A DNA stretch of 64,000 nucleotides from BOG-908 sp965199235 (GTDB lineage: Bacteria > Pseudomonadota > Alphaproteobacteria > Acetobacterales > Acetobacteraceae), in assembly GCA_965199235.1 (NCBI GenBank), contig CBDAQU010000002.1:124001-188000 (forward strand), written 5' to 3'. Positions 27,451 through 35,883 of the stretch are shown piece after piece (positions within the stretch are counted from its first letter, which is position 1; each line of letters opens with the position of its first letter). A program made the position numbers and the translations under genes. The notes beneath the pieces are model-generated. The model worked only from the letters and a program-made list of their open reading frames with translations, was not told the origin of the DNA and made no database searches.

Positions 27451-29808
27451 CTAACGTGGCGACTCGTGTTTGACGGGAGCTGACCGTGCAGACGGAGCCG
27501 GCCTTTGTGGAGGCGGAGCGGCCGGACGAGGAGGCGGGGCCGCAGGATGGGGCGCCTGTGGCCTCGGCGCCGGGCGAGGTGCTTCGACCCTCGGCGTCGG
27601 TCGTGGTGCCTCAACCCTTGGAGCAGAACGGGGCGTCTCTATTCTAGGTGCTTGCCGAGGCGCCTCTGCCCGGGGCGCAGGTTGTGGCGCCTCTGCCCTG
27701 GAGGCTGGGTGTGTTATCTCTGGCCTAGCGACTGGACGCGCCGCATCTGGCCGTGGCGCAGGATGTGGAGTCTCTGCCCTTTGCGCAGGATGCGGAGCCT
27801 CTGTTGCCTGCGGAGAACGCGGAGTTAGAATGCTCGGCGCCGGGCGCGAGGTGCCAAGACGCGCTGGCTCCTGCATACGCGGCTGCGTGGCTGAACGTAA
27901 AGCCGACTGCGCCGCGGCGCCTGTCCCAACTCTCGGCTCAGCTAACCTATTAGGCTGGCCGACAACGGGGCTAGAGTGCTGTGTGCCTTCCACGCGCGGC
28001 GAAACAGGGTCTGCCGCGCGAGCAGGTGCCCTACTGTCGCGGGATGGCAGGGTGATCGCCCCGCCTGGCGGAACCGCCTCCGGACGAGCACCCGGGGCGC
28101 GAAGCGTGGGCAAACCTGAGCCTGGTCTTGCCATCTGCGGCCCGGCTACACCATTCCGCGGCACCTCACCTTGTCCCGGCCGAACCTGGCCCGGCTGCCT
28201 GACGCCTCCGAGTGCGTTCTCACTCGATCTTGCCTGAACCTGACCAGCTGGCGTGGCATGGACATTCTCCGGCAACGCTGCCCGACGCAACTCTGGCGCC
28301 GCTCGCCCAGGCCGCACCGGCAGAACCCTTGGTCCGGGGGCACTCGATTGTATCGGCGCGCGAGGTAGCACCACGCTGAACCGACGGGCGACCACAGGGG
28401 AGAGATTCGGCGTGAACGCCGTCGGACGAACCGGAAGGCGTCCAACAATAGGCGAGGCCGTTGCCAAAAGTCGCTCGGGCAGCGGCCGAGCAATACTCCG
28501 TATAGCCTGCCCGCGGGCAAAGGCTGCGGCTGGGACAACCGTAGCCGCCCCACGATTGATGTAGAAATTGTTTACTGTATGGATGTTAGTAACCGACCTG
28601 TTATAGACGGGCCCGCGCTCAACGATTGCTCTCGGGACACCATAGGGCGTGTTGATCCTGCCAAAGTAATCCGGGCGGCAGTGATACCATGGGTAGTATG
28701 GCTCACGCGGCCCGAGCGGAATCCAAGCTGGCGCGTAGCCGCCCGCCAGTTCTCCAGCGGCAAAGCCCAGAGCCGCGCCGGCCAATGCAGCCTCGCCGAC
28801 GTCTACGAAGCTTACCAGCGCCGGCGAGTAAACCGGATAGTCCGAGACGGAGTCTTCGCCACCCCCGGCCACCCAACCCCATCGGTTGTCTACCTGCACC
28901 CAGCGGCCGTAGTGGAACGGCGCAAAACCCCAGCGTGCATTGTCCACCCAAGTCCAACCCCATGGCTGGACATAGGCCCAGTGACCATCGCGATAGGGCG
29001 CCCAATCGCCGCCCACATCGTTTGGGTACCAAACCTGCCCGTACTGGACGTTCTGAGTGAAGCTGCCGTACTCCTGAAGGTCGGCTGCCCCCGTCATATA
29101 ACGAACTTGCCGCGGTGCAGAAGATGCAAGCCGCCGAGGACGGGCGTTCAACTGAGCCTGCAGGAATGAGTCCGGCTGCATAGGGCCAACAGATCCCTGC
29201 ATCACGTCCGTGCCGCCGATTGTCGCCGTCTGCTGCGGGCCGATATCGAGCGAGAGATTGCTGCCACTTACATGCGCAGCCCCTTCTACGACCGTGATTG
29301 CAGTCGCATCGTTGGTGTCTCCCGCAACGATCTCGTATCGACCAACTGCAGTAATCTGCACGGTGCCGCGGGGAGTGTTGAAGCTGACGCTCTGCCCAGG
29401 AGGCAAACTGTTAAGCTGAAGGAAGACGGCGCCCTGAGCCTCGGTTGCCGCAAGCTGGTTCTGGTCAAGCGCCGTGACGTCGACCTCGGTGGAGTCGTCC
29501 ATCACCAGACGGTCGTCCGCAATCTCCAGCGTGGCGCCAGCTTGCGGCTCGGTCCAAAAAGCCTCGCCGTCGGTGACCGGGTAGTTCAGGGTGGCGGCAT
29601 TCCACTGTGTTTCGCCCGCTGCGTGGAAAGAGACCGCGCCTGTCACCGCCGCTACACGACCAGCCAGAGCCGGTGGATCAGTCCCTTGATTGCCAGCCTG
29701 ATCGGCCCCGCCTGGCGGGGCTGGTTGCGCCAAAGCCAGCGTTGAAACACAAAGGCTGGTTGAGGTCAGCCACGCGCTGAAGCGCCGCAGCTGTCTGTAA
29801 GAACGCAT
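27451..29808 (-). CDS. FecR-domain / DUF6600-like secreted protein with Pro-rich repeat tail
   Basis: A 785-aa exported protein. The ATG at 29808 has a good GGAGAG ribosome-binding site and gives a signal peptide ending near STLALAQPA. A FecR-like beta-rich domain follows (VSFNTPRGTVQITAVGRYEI). Next comes a Trp/Tyr-rich region with WAPYRDGHWAYVQPWGWTWV and WGFAPFHYGRWVQVDNRWGW, the DUF6600 pattern. The last ~300 residues are low complexity, Pro/Ala/Arg-rich, with nine 9-residue repeats. It is probably periplasmic or surface associated. Its function is unknown; the FecR-like part here has no sigma-factor partner in the window. Confidence 0.82.
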   Translation of the reverse strand: MRSYRQLRRFSAWLTSTSLCVSTLALAQPAPPGGADQAGNQGTDPPALAGRVAAVTGAVSFHAAGETQWNAATLNYPVTDGEAFWTEPQAGATLEIADDRLVMDDSTEVDVTALDQNQLAATEAQGAVFLQLNSLPPGQSVSFNTPRGTVQITAVGRYEIVAGDTNDATAITVVEGAAHVSGSNLSLDIGPQQTATIGGTDVMQGSVGPMQPDSFLQAQLNARPRRLASSAPRQVRYMTGAADLQEYGSFTQNVQYGQVWYPNDVGGDWAPYRDGHWAYVQPWGWTWVDNARWGFAPFHYGRWVQVDNRWGWVAGGGEDSVSDYPVYSPALVSFVDVGEAALAGAALGFAAGELAGGYAPAWIPLGPREPYYPWYHCRPDYFGRINTPYGVPRAIVERGPVYNRSVTNIHTVNNFYINRGAATVVPAAAFARGQAIRSIARPLPERLLATASPIVGRLPVRPTAFTPNLSPVVARRFSVVLPRAPIQSSAPGPRVLPVRPGRAAPELRRAALPENVHATPAGQVQARSSENALGGVRQPGQVRPGQGEVPRNGVAGPQMARPGSGLPTLRAPGARPEAVPPGGAITLPSRDSRAPARAADPVSPRVEGTQHSSPVVGQPNRLAEPRVGTGAAAQSALRSATQPRMQEPARLGTSRPAPSILTPRSPQATEAPHPAQRAETPHPAPRPDAARPVARPEITHPASRAEAPQPAPRAEAPRQAPRIETPRSAPRVEAPRPTPRVEAPRPAPRPQAPHPAAPPPRPAAPPPQRPAPSARSAPVKHESPR
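27538..27780 (-). repeat. Nine 27-bp coding repeats in the FecR-like gene
   Basis: Nine tandem 9-residue units close to R-x-E-A-P-R-P-A-P (for example RAEAPRQAP, RIETPRSAP, RVEAPRPTP, RVEAPRPAP) lie near the C-terminus. The period is 27 bp, so copy number can vary without a frameshift. Cationic Pro/Ala repeats of this kind may bind polyanionic surface material. Confidence 0.85.
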
Positions 29809-30024
29809 TTGAACTCTCCGATAAACGCAAGCGGCCGATTGCCGTCCTACTGTCAACAGCATGATCATGGCGATAACAGGATTGTCGGCGTAACACTGAG
29901 TAACGACCCTGGTGCGGGGGCCGTGACATAGTGTGACACTCCGTTTGAGGCACTGACTCTGGACATAGGATTACTAATTTAACGTTATGAGCTCAGCCGA
30001 CTGACGGCGGAGAGGAGAGGCTTA

Positions 30025-30366
30025 ATGTTAAAGAATATGGTTAGGCGGCTTGTATTGCCTGCTGCTTTCCTGGCTGCGACCACACTCGGCGGTTGCTACG
30101 CGTATCCGGGCTACTATGGCTATGGTAACGGCTACTATGCGGGTGGTCCATACGGCTACGCCGGTTACGGCTACCCAGGCTATGTAGGCGTAGGATACAT
30201 TCGCGGTGGCTGGGGAGGCTACGGCTATGGCTTCCATGGCGGTGGATGGGGCTGGCATGGGGGTTACGGCTGGCGCGGGTATGGTTATCACGGCGGCTTC
30301 GGTCGGGGCGGCGTCATCGCAGGCAGTCACGGCGGAGTTGGCAGCCCATCAACGTGGCATCGCTGA
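30025..30366 (+). CDS. Small Gly/Tyr-rich lipoprotein
   Basis: A 113-aa protein with a lipoprotein signal peptide (MLKNMVRRLVLPAAFLAATT followed by the lipobox LGGC). The mature part is almost only Gly, Tyr, Trp, His and aromatic repeats (YGYGNGYY, GWGGYGYGFHGGGWGWHGG). Low-complexity proteins of this kind are found anchored in envelopes, but no function is known. A GGAGAGGAG ribosome-binding site precedes the ATG. The gene diverges from the FecR-like secreted protein across ~216 nt, which suggests that two envelope genes share a control region. Confidence 0.75.
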   Translation: MLKNMVRRLVLPAAFLAATTLGGCYAYPGYYGYGNGYYAGGPYGYAGYGYPGYVGVGYIRGGWGGYGYGFHGGGWGWHGGYGWRGYGYHGGFGRGGVIAGSHGGVGSPSTWHR

Positions 30367-30437
30367 GTTTAAACAAGCTTTGCCGATTTGGGCGTTGACG
30401 AAAATCCTGATTCCGGGGCAATAGGCGGGGAGCGTGG

Positions 30438-30551
30438 TTGGCGCTCCTCGTAGCAGCTATCCTGGTAACCGCCGGCTTGTGGCTTATCAACCGTCTATCC
30501 TCGGCCGAGGCCGTTCAGGACTGCGTTGCCCTGGGCCGCCACGATTGTTAG
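30438..30551 (+). CDS. Candidate 37-residue single-pass membrane peptide
   Basis: A TTG at 30438 opens a 37-codon ORF: a hydrophobic helix (LALLVAAILVTAGLWLINRL) followed by a short tail with two Cys in AEAVQDCVALGRHDC. Small proteins of this layout, one helix then DC-x-(S/R)GR-x(1-2)-C, are common and usually missed in alphaproteobacteria. A GGGG stretch lies ~8 nt upstream, and an in-frame stop at 30408 means TTG is the only possible start. It is the only gene-like element in the 335-nt space between the lipoprotein and the PLP-like gene. Confidence 0.45.
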   Translation: MALLVAAILVTAGLWLINRLSSAEAVQDCVALGRHDC

Positions 30552-30701
30552 CTCAACAGCCTGTGTTCGATTGTCAAGCCGATGCGTGTCCCCGCGGCCA
30601 CACAAATGCCTTCTGTGTCGACATGACGCTGCCTAGCTGGCACGACGAGCGTTAAATGTTTGCACCTCTCGGACCCTGGGAGGCCGGACAAGATTGGGTG
30701 A

Positions 30702-32672
30702 TTGCAGCTGCCAGTGGATAATAGCGTTTCCGCACATCAGGTTGCGCATCCTGCACTCGCGCCCCTGGTAGCTAATTTTGGCAGACAGGCCGCGGCCAGC
30801 GCCGCCCTGAGTGGACTCAAGTCGGCCCCTGGCCTCGATGGTTCTTCCAGCGCTGATCGCCAAGGGTTTGAATTAGTCGAGCTCAGATATCGTCTAGAAC
30901 TGGCTTGGCTAGGCTTCTTGCCGGAACTGAGCGAGCGTGCAGCCTCTGTCTTGGCTGCCCGGGCAGCCGGATGTTTTGCCAGTCTCCCAGGCATTGCCGA
31001 ACGTTCCTTCAGTCCCCACCCGGTATTTGGATCTCTGGTCGGACAGGTGCCTGAGGCCGATACCTTGGCTTTGGCATGCCGTGTTCTCGCCGCTACTCAC
31101 ATGAGTGGCGACACGCTGAGCGACCACGACGTGGCCTGCATCGAGGCGCTGTGGCCGATCACCATTCCAACCGAGTGTCTGCTTGCGTCCGGAGGCGACG
31201 AAAGGCTTCTACTTAACGGTCAAACCGGTCTGAACCGCTACGGGTGCGCCCCGTGGCCAAGGCAGGGGGTCGTGACATTTGGATCCTGCACCGCGTCCAG
31301 CCTGTCCGCCGACGCATTTGCGGCAGCCGAGCTCGCCCGTCAGGCTCTGGCCGCGGCGATGTTGCGCACTGCTCCTTCCGTTGCCCTTTCCCAAGCCGCC
31401 GACGATATCGCCACAGCTTTGTTGGACTACTACCAAGTAGCTGACCTGGCCGATGCTGTGCTTGCGGCCTCGGGAACGGACGCAGCCCTTGTCGTGACTG
31501 GCCTGCTGGCGGCTGAGCGCCCGGGCGAAACCCTGACAAGCGTTTTAATGAGTCCGTCGGAGACGGGAAGCGGAGTTCCAGACGCCGTTCAAGGGCGTCA
31601 TTTCGCGACCAGTGCCGCTGCAGGTTGTAAGGTCGGCAAGGGACAGCCAATCGAAGGATTGCCGCTCGGTCCTCATCTGGTGACCGTGCCATTGCGGCAC
31701 GCGTCTGGCGCGCCACGAACGTCGGACGAAGTCGCCGTCGCTTGCGAGAGCGCCATCCACGCCGGTGTGGCACGAGGGCATGTTGTGCTGCATGCCATCG
31801 ACGGGTCGAAAACTGGCCTGACTGCACCTGATCGAGCAACCTGCCGGCGGCTGGCCGATACATATGCTGGCAGGCTCGACATCGTCGTAGATGCATGTCA
31901 GGCGCGGGTCGAGCCGGCTCTCGTTCGATGGTACCTGAAGCAGGGCTTCCCTGTTCTGGTCACCGGATCGAAATTCTTCACCGCCCCTGGCTTTTGCGGT
32001 GCCGTCCTGTTCCCTCGAGCACGGTTGCATAGGATCGCCAAGCATGGCCGGTTGCCTGCTGGACTCGCCCCCTATGCCAGGCTTGAGGGAGGGTTTGGAT
32101 CCCGCCGATGTCCGGGCCTAGTGCTGCGGTGGTGCGCGGCCCTACACGAGATGCGTGCGTTTGGGCGACTGCAAGCGGGGGATGTCAAACAGCGCCTGCT
32201 CACTATCGACGGTGAACTGACAGCCGCCTTGTCTAAAGACGAGCGGCTGGTGTCTATTGTCTCGCCAAGGCCTGAAGGACCGGGCTGGTCAGGTCAGCTA
32301 AGCGTCTTCACATTTGCGATCCGCTCAAAGGGGACCTGGCTCGACGTCGACGCGCTGCGTGACCTATACATCGGGTTGAACATGGACATGTCGAGCGTGG
32401 CCAAATCAGGCCAGCAGCAACGTGCTGCTCAGCTCTGTCAGATCGGCCAGCCGGTAGAGCTCGGATCGCCGAGCCGGGGAGGCTTGCGCGTGGCAATCAG
32501 CGCGGCCCAGATCGTTGATGGCCGCGACCGAGGTGGCGACCTGATGGCCGTCGTCGAAAAACTCAGGCTGCTGCTGGACGCCGGCACTGATGTCAGGTCG
32601 GTCACTCGCCAGGTCAGGAACGACCCTTCCTCCCTATCTCGCGCGTTACCAATTGCACGATCGGCGAGGTAG
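30702..32672 (+). CDS. Unrecognised protein with PLP fold-type I aminotransferase-like domain
   Basis: A 656-aa protein with no close family that I recognise. The middle (about residues 240-490) resembles fold-type I PLP enzymes: ALVVTGLLAAERPGETLTSV, then IVVDACQARVEP (an Asp that would contact the PLP ring nitrogen), then LVTGSKFFTAPGFCGAVLF with a Lys placed like the Schiff-base residue. The N-terminal ~230 residues are Ala-rich and look helical. No transmembrane segment is seen. The start is uncertain: TTG 30702 or GTG 30714. It leads an operon with a phosphatase and an HldE-like protein, 92 nt upstream of the former. Confidence 0.65.
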   Translation: MQLPVDNSVSAHQVAHPALAPLVANFGRQAAASAALSGLKSAPGLDGSSSADRQGFELVELRYRLELAWLGFLPELSERAASVLAARAAGCFASLPGIAERSFSPHPVFGSLVGQVPEADTLALACRVLAATHMSGDTLSDHDVACIEALWPITIPTECLLASGGDERLLLNGQTGLNRYGCAPWPRQGVVTFGSCTASSLSADAFAAAELARQALAAAMLRTAPSVALSQAADDIATALLDYYQVADLADAVLAASGTDAALVVTGLLAAERPGETLTSVLMSPSETGSGVPDAVQGRHFATSAAAGCKVGKGQPIEGLPLGPHLVTVPLRHASGAPRTSDEVAVACESAIHAGVARGHVVLHAIDGSKTGLTAPDRATCRRLADTYAGRLDIVVDACQARVEPALVRWYLKQGFPVLVTGSKFFTAPGFCGAVLFPRARLHRIAKHGRLPAGLAPYARLEGGFGSRRCPGLVLRWCAALHEMRAFGRLQAGDVKQRLLTIDGELTAALSKDERLVSIVSPRPEGPGWSGQLSVFTFAIRSKGTWLDVDALRDLYIGLNMDMSSVAKSGQQQRAAQLCQIGQPVELGSPSRGGLRVAISAAQIVDGRDRGGDLMAVVEKLRLLLDAGTDVRSVTRQVRNDPSSLSRALPIARSAR

Positions 32673-32764
32673 GCGTCGCTGTTCAAGCGCCAAAGCAACG
32701 GAAGCAACAAGGATGACCAAGGCCGAATTTATTCGAGCCGCGATGGTATCTTGGACGCAGTCAG

Positions 32765-33478
32765 ATGATTGATCCCGCTTTAGCACCGGCCAGCTTGTCG
32801 CCTGGAACACGTGTCTATGCTGTAGGAGACGTGCATGGGTGTCTATCGCGGTTGATGACGTTGCACTCCACCATTGCCGCTGATCTTGCTGAACGCCCCA
32901 TTCAGAACAGCACGCTGGTCCATTTGGGCGACTACGTGGATCGTGGCCCAGATAGCGCCGGCGTTGTCTCGCTACTGTCCGGCACGGTCGCCATTCCTGT
33001 CACTCGTCGGGCAGACCTCCGCGGCAATCACGAGACGATGATGAGCGCGTCTCTCTCAGGCAATGTACGAGCCGCCGATGTGTGGCTGCAGAATGGCGGT
33101 GACGCCACGTTGCAGAGCTACGGCGCGAGGCCGGACGGGCTCTTCGAAGATTGGTTGCAAGACATACCCGGCGCTCACAGGCATTGGATCGAAACACGTG
33201 AGCTCATACACCAAGAAGGTGGCTACCTGTTCGTACATGCCGGCATCCGGCCTGGCAAACCGCCCCACCAGCAAACCGATGACGATCTGCTGTGGATACG
33301 GGAACCATTCCTGTCGAGTTCCGAACGCCACCCTTTTGTCGTTGTGCACGGGCACACGCCGGCCGCCGCACCCTCCATACACGCAAACCGCATCGGCATC
33401 GACACCGGGGCGGTCATGGGAGGCGTGCTGACCTGCCTGGTTCTTGAGGAGAACCGCATGCATTTCCTGACAGCGTAA
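32765..33478 (+). CDS. Metallophosphoesterase, Ser/Thr-phosphatase (PPP) type
   Basis: A 237-aa calcineurin-like phosphatase with the full metal-binding set: GDVHGC, LGDYVDRGPDS, RGNHE, and a C-terminal GHTP. This is the bacterial PrpA/PphA layout, acting on phosphoproteins or small phosphates such as diadenosine tetraphosphate. It lies in a same-strand run between the PLP-like gene and the HldE-like gene, 58 nt ahead of the latter. That placement suggests a phosphorylated sugar or protein substrate related to those genes, but this is only inference. Confidence 0.92.
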   Translation: MIDPALAPASLSPGTRVYAVGDVHGCLSRLMTLHSTIAADLAERPIQNSTLVHLGDYVDRGPDSAGVVSLLSGTVAIPVTRRADLRGNHETMMSASLSGNVRAADVWLQNGGDATLQSYGARPDGLFEDWLQDIPGAHRHWIETRELIHQEGGYLFVHAGIRPGKPPHQQTDDDLLWIREPFLSSSERHPFVVVHGHTPAAAPSIHANRIGIDTGAVMGGVLTCLVLEENRMHFLTA

Positions 33479-33536
33479 CCTCTGCGGTACGCGTCTTGCC
33501 TTGCTTGCGGGGCTGCTGGTCGGTAGGCAAGGTATA

Positions 33537-34913
33537 ATGTCTCAAACTGAAACAGTAATCCCCGATGCAGACCTCGCTGAGGCAATCCCAAGGCTGACCA
33601 GGGCGAGCGTCCTCGTAATCGGCGACGTCATGCTGGACCGCTACGTGTTTGGCAGCGTCGCCAGGATCAGCCCAGAGGCGCCCGTGCCAGTCCTCTCGGT
33701 GGATCGTGAGCTGGCCCTGCCAGGGGGCGCAGGCAACGTCGTCCGCAACCTAACCGCCCTCGGTGCCGCAGTCGCGTTCGTCTCCGTGGTCGGCGACGAC
33801 CAGGCCGGCTCCGACCTGACGGGCCTGATTGGCGGCCAGCCGAACGTGGAGCCCTGGTTGCTGGTCCAGGGTGGACGCTGTACCACGGTCAAAACCCGTT
33901 TCATCGCAGGCGGTCAGCAATTGCTTCGGTCCGACCAGGAGGTGACCGGCGCTGTGCACCCCAAGCTTGCCGAGCGCATGTTGCGCATCGCAGGCGACGC
34001 ATTGGCGGCAACGAGCGTGACGGTTCTGTCGGACTATCGCAAAGGTTTGCTGAGCGGTGACGTGCCGCGCCGTATCATTGACGCCGCTCGCGCTGCCGGC
34101 CGGCCCACGGTGGTCGATCCCCGCGGCCCCGATTACGACCGGTTTGCAGGCGCCGACGTCGCAGTGCCCATATTGCGGGAGCTCGAAACCGTCACGGGAA
34201 TGGCCGTGGGAAGCGACACTCAGGTGGCAGCAGCGGCGGGTTGGCTCCGCACCGCCCATGGTTTTGGCGCCGTCGTTGTGAACAAAGGGGCCGATGGCCT
34301 TTCAATGGTCGACGCCGAGGGTGCCCTGCATCTGCAGCCCGCGATAACCGAGGTGTTCGACCTGTCAGGCTCCGCAGATACGGTCGTGTCTGCCCTGGCC
34401 GCGGGACTGGCCATTGGGCTGAAACTTCCCGTAGCCGTTCGGCTCGCCAACATCGCCCTGAGCGTAGCCGCTGGCCAGCCCGGAATGGCCGTCGCACAGG
34501 GGACCGATCTCATTGCGATGTTGACGCCGCAGGGCCGCGCATTACGCAAGATCGTGGCCACCGAGGTGGCTGTCGAACAGGTGGACCGGTGGCGCAGAAT
34601 GGGCCTTAGAACCGGTTTGATCACTACGACCAGCCGTCGCCTGAGCCGCAGCCGACTGGACACGGCGCGGGCGGCCTGCGACAGGCTGGTGCTGGGCGTC
34701 GAGACTATAGACGGAACCGACGATGACCGCGCCAAGCGCACGTTATCAGAGGCTGCAGGTCTGGCCTCTGTGGACCTAATCTGCGTGTTCCCAGAAGGCG
34801 GCCAGACGGAGACGCTGGTTCAGCTACGGCCCGACCTGCTCATCGACACGACCCCTGCTGCAACAGTTGCTGAACTAGTACGCGGTTGGGGCGGGGAGGT
34901 TCTCGCCGGCTAG
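33537..34913 (+). CDS. HldE/RfaE-like protein with degenerate kinase and nucleotidyltransferase sites
   Basis: A 458-aa protein aligned end to end with bifunctional HldE. The kinase half (PfkB/ribokinase fold) keeps GDVMLDRYVFG, RISPEAPVPVL and GGAGNVVRNL, but the anion-hole motif GAGDT is altered to DLSGSADTV. The second half should begin with GCFD-x-LHxGH; here TGLITTTSRRLSRSRLD stands in its place, so the HxGH nucleotide-binding motif is gone, although ACDRLVLGVE and SVDLICVF still match the fold. A classical heptose-1-phosphate adenylyltransferase role is therefore unlikely. Start at ATG 33537 is chosen over 33501 by fit to the family. Confidence 0.85.
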   Translation: MSQTETVIPDADLAEAIPRLTRASVLVIGDVMLDRYVFGSVARISPEAPVPVLSVDRELALPGGAGNVVRNLTALGAAVAFVSVVGDDQAGSDLTGLIGGQPNVEPWLLVQGGRCTTVKTRFIAGGQQLLRSDQEVTGAVHPKLAERMLRIAGDALAATSVTVLSDYRKGLLSGDVPRRIIDAARAAGRPTVVDPRGPDYDRFAGADVAVPILRELETVTGMAVGSDTQVAAAAGWLRTAHGFGAVVVNKGADGLSMVDAEGALHLQPAITEVFDLSGSADTVVSALAAGLAIGLKLPVAVRLANIALSVAAGQPGMAVAQGTDLIAMLTPQGRALRKIVATEVAVEQVDRWRRMGLRTGLITTTSRRLSRSRLDTARAACDRLVLGVETIDGTDDDRAKRTLSEAAGLASVDLICVFPEGGQTETLVQLRPDLLIDTTPAATVAELVRGWGGEVLAG

Positions 34914-34944
34914 ATGGTGTGAACTCTAGGATTTCGGAACAGGC

Positions 34945-35300
34945 GGTGTTGTGATTCAAAGCTATTTTGCGGAGGTAGCCTTGGGTGTATTGGACCGTCT
35001 GGTTTGAGCGACACGGCTTTGGCGCGGATGGCTCCGCTGATCATTGGCCGGCCTGACCAAAAGTAGTCGACTGGCCGGGACAACTGCATGTTCGTAGAAG
35101 GTGTTCTATGGATTGTGCGCACCGACTCGCCGTGGCGCGACCTTCCTGAGGTGTTTGGAGACTGGAGCAGCGTCTTCCGGCGCTTCGGCCGTTGGAGCCG
35201 CAAGGGAGTTTGGCGGCGCATGGTCGAGGCTATGTCCGATAATCCGGACTTCGCCGTCGTCACACTCGCAGCAGTCGTCCTGTGGCTTAGGTAAGTGTCC
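34945..35300 (+). mobile_element. IS5-family (IS1031-like) insertion sequence remnant
   Basis: The frame from about 35004 to 35291 encodes the N-terminal part of an IS5-type transposase: LSDTALARMAPLIIGRPDQK, an in-frame TAG at 35064, then FVEGVLWIVRTDSPWRDLPE and VFGDWSSVFRRFGRWSRKGV. The catalytic DDE part is missing: homology stops near 35270. The untranslated stretch from ~34945 (TGTGATTCAAAGC) resembles the left end of such elements. No intact inverted repeats were found. The rest of the 34914-35351 gap shows nothing else. The remnant lies exactly where base composition changes. Confidence 0.85.
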
Positions 35301-35351
35301 ACAGTATCTAGCCAACGTCGGTTGTAGTGACAGCATAGCAGCGGGCGGGGG

Positions 35352-35843
35352 CTACGTTTCCGCGAGCCGTTTTAGGGACTGCACCCAGTCTTCGTGGGAC
35401 GCGAGCAGTTCGCGGCGTATTCGGGCGCCGACGAGGCGGAGCAGCAGGCCCGTTTGTGCTTCTTCTGTGACGACCCTGCACCCGGCTGCCGTGGGTTCGA
35501 TGTGCCAGGCGTGCGAGCCGCTGGTTGCTGCAGGGCCCTTGGCTGACCAGACGAGCATTCGGCACGCATCGAAGGTGACAATGTCCGGCTCGAAATAGGT
35601 GCCCAGGGTTTTGAACCGGAATTTCGTGCCCGCTTCCAGTGTTGGACCGCCCTTGAGCACCGAGACGTCGGAGCATTTCCTGTACCAGCTTGGCCACGCA
35701 ACGCAGTCGATCAGAAGCGACCAGACTCTTGGCGGGGGCGCTGCGACATCGACCTCGTTGTGCGCGAACACGAGGGCCGACGCAGGGGAGTGGTTTGGCG
35801 GCCAGGGAATGTCGGGATCGGGCGGGTGTGCAGTGCTGGGCAT
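35352..35843 (-). CDS. SRPBCC (START-like) domain protein
   Basis: A 163-aa protein of the polyketide-cyclase/dehydrase and lipid-transport (SRPBCC) superfamily. The pattern is EVDVAAPPPRVWSLLIDCVA with WPSWY, then KFRFKTLGTYFEPDIVTFD, and a final long amphipathic helix (RIRRELLASHEDWVQSLKRL). These proteins form a hydrophobic pocket for a small ligand; no specific ligand is evident. ATG 35843 is preferred because TGAGG lies a suitable distance upstream; 35855 is possible. It is 40 nt downstream of the FAD protein on the same strand. Confidence 0.85.
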   Translation of the reverse strand: MPSTAHPPDPDIPWPPNHSPASALVFAHNEVDVAAPPPRVWSLLIDCVAWPSWYRKCSDVSVLKGGPTLEAGTKFRFKTLGTYFEPDIVTFDACRMLVWSAKGPAATSGSHAWHIEPTAAGCRVVTEEAQTGLLLRLVGARIRRELLASHEDWVQSLKRLAET

Positions 35844-35883
35844 GGCAGACCTCATCAGTTGGAACGGAGCGGCACTGGCATCG

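Noticed and set aside
30434..30655. 73-codon ORF starting at GTG 30434
   Set aside because: Composition is unlike protein, and it overlaps a better candidate small membrane ORF in another frame.
32713..32772. 19-codon ORF (MTKAEFIRAAMVSWTQSDD) overlapping the phosphatase start
   Set aside because: Possible leader peptide, but it has no good ribosome-binding site and no recognisable features, so it was left out.
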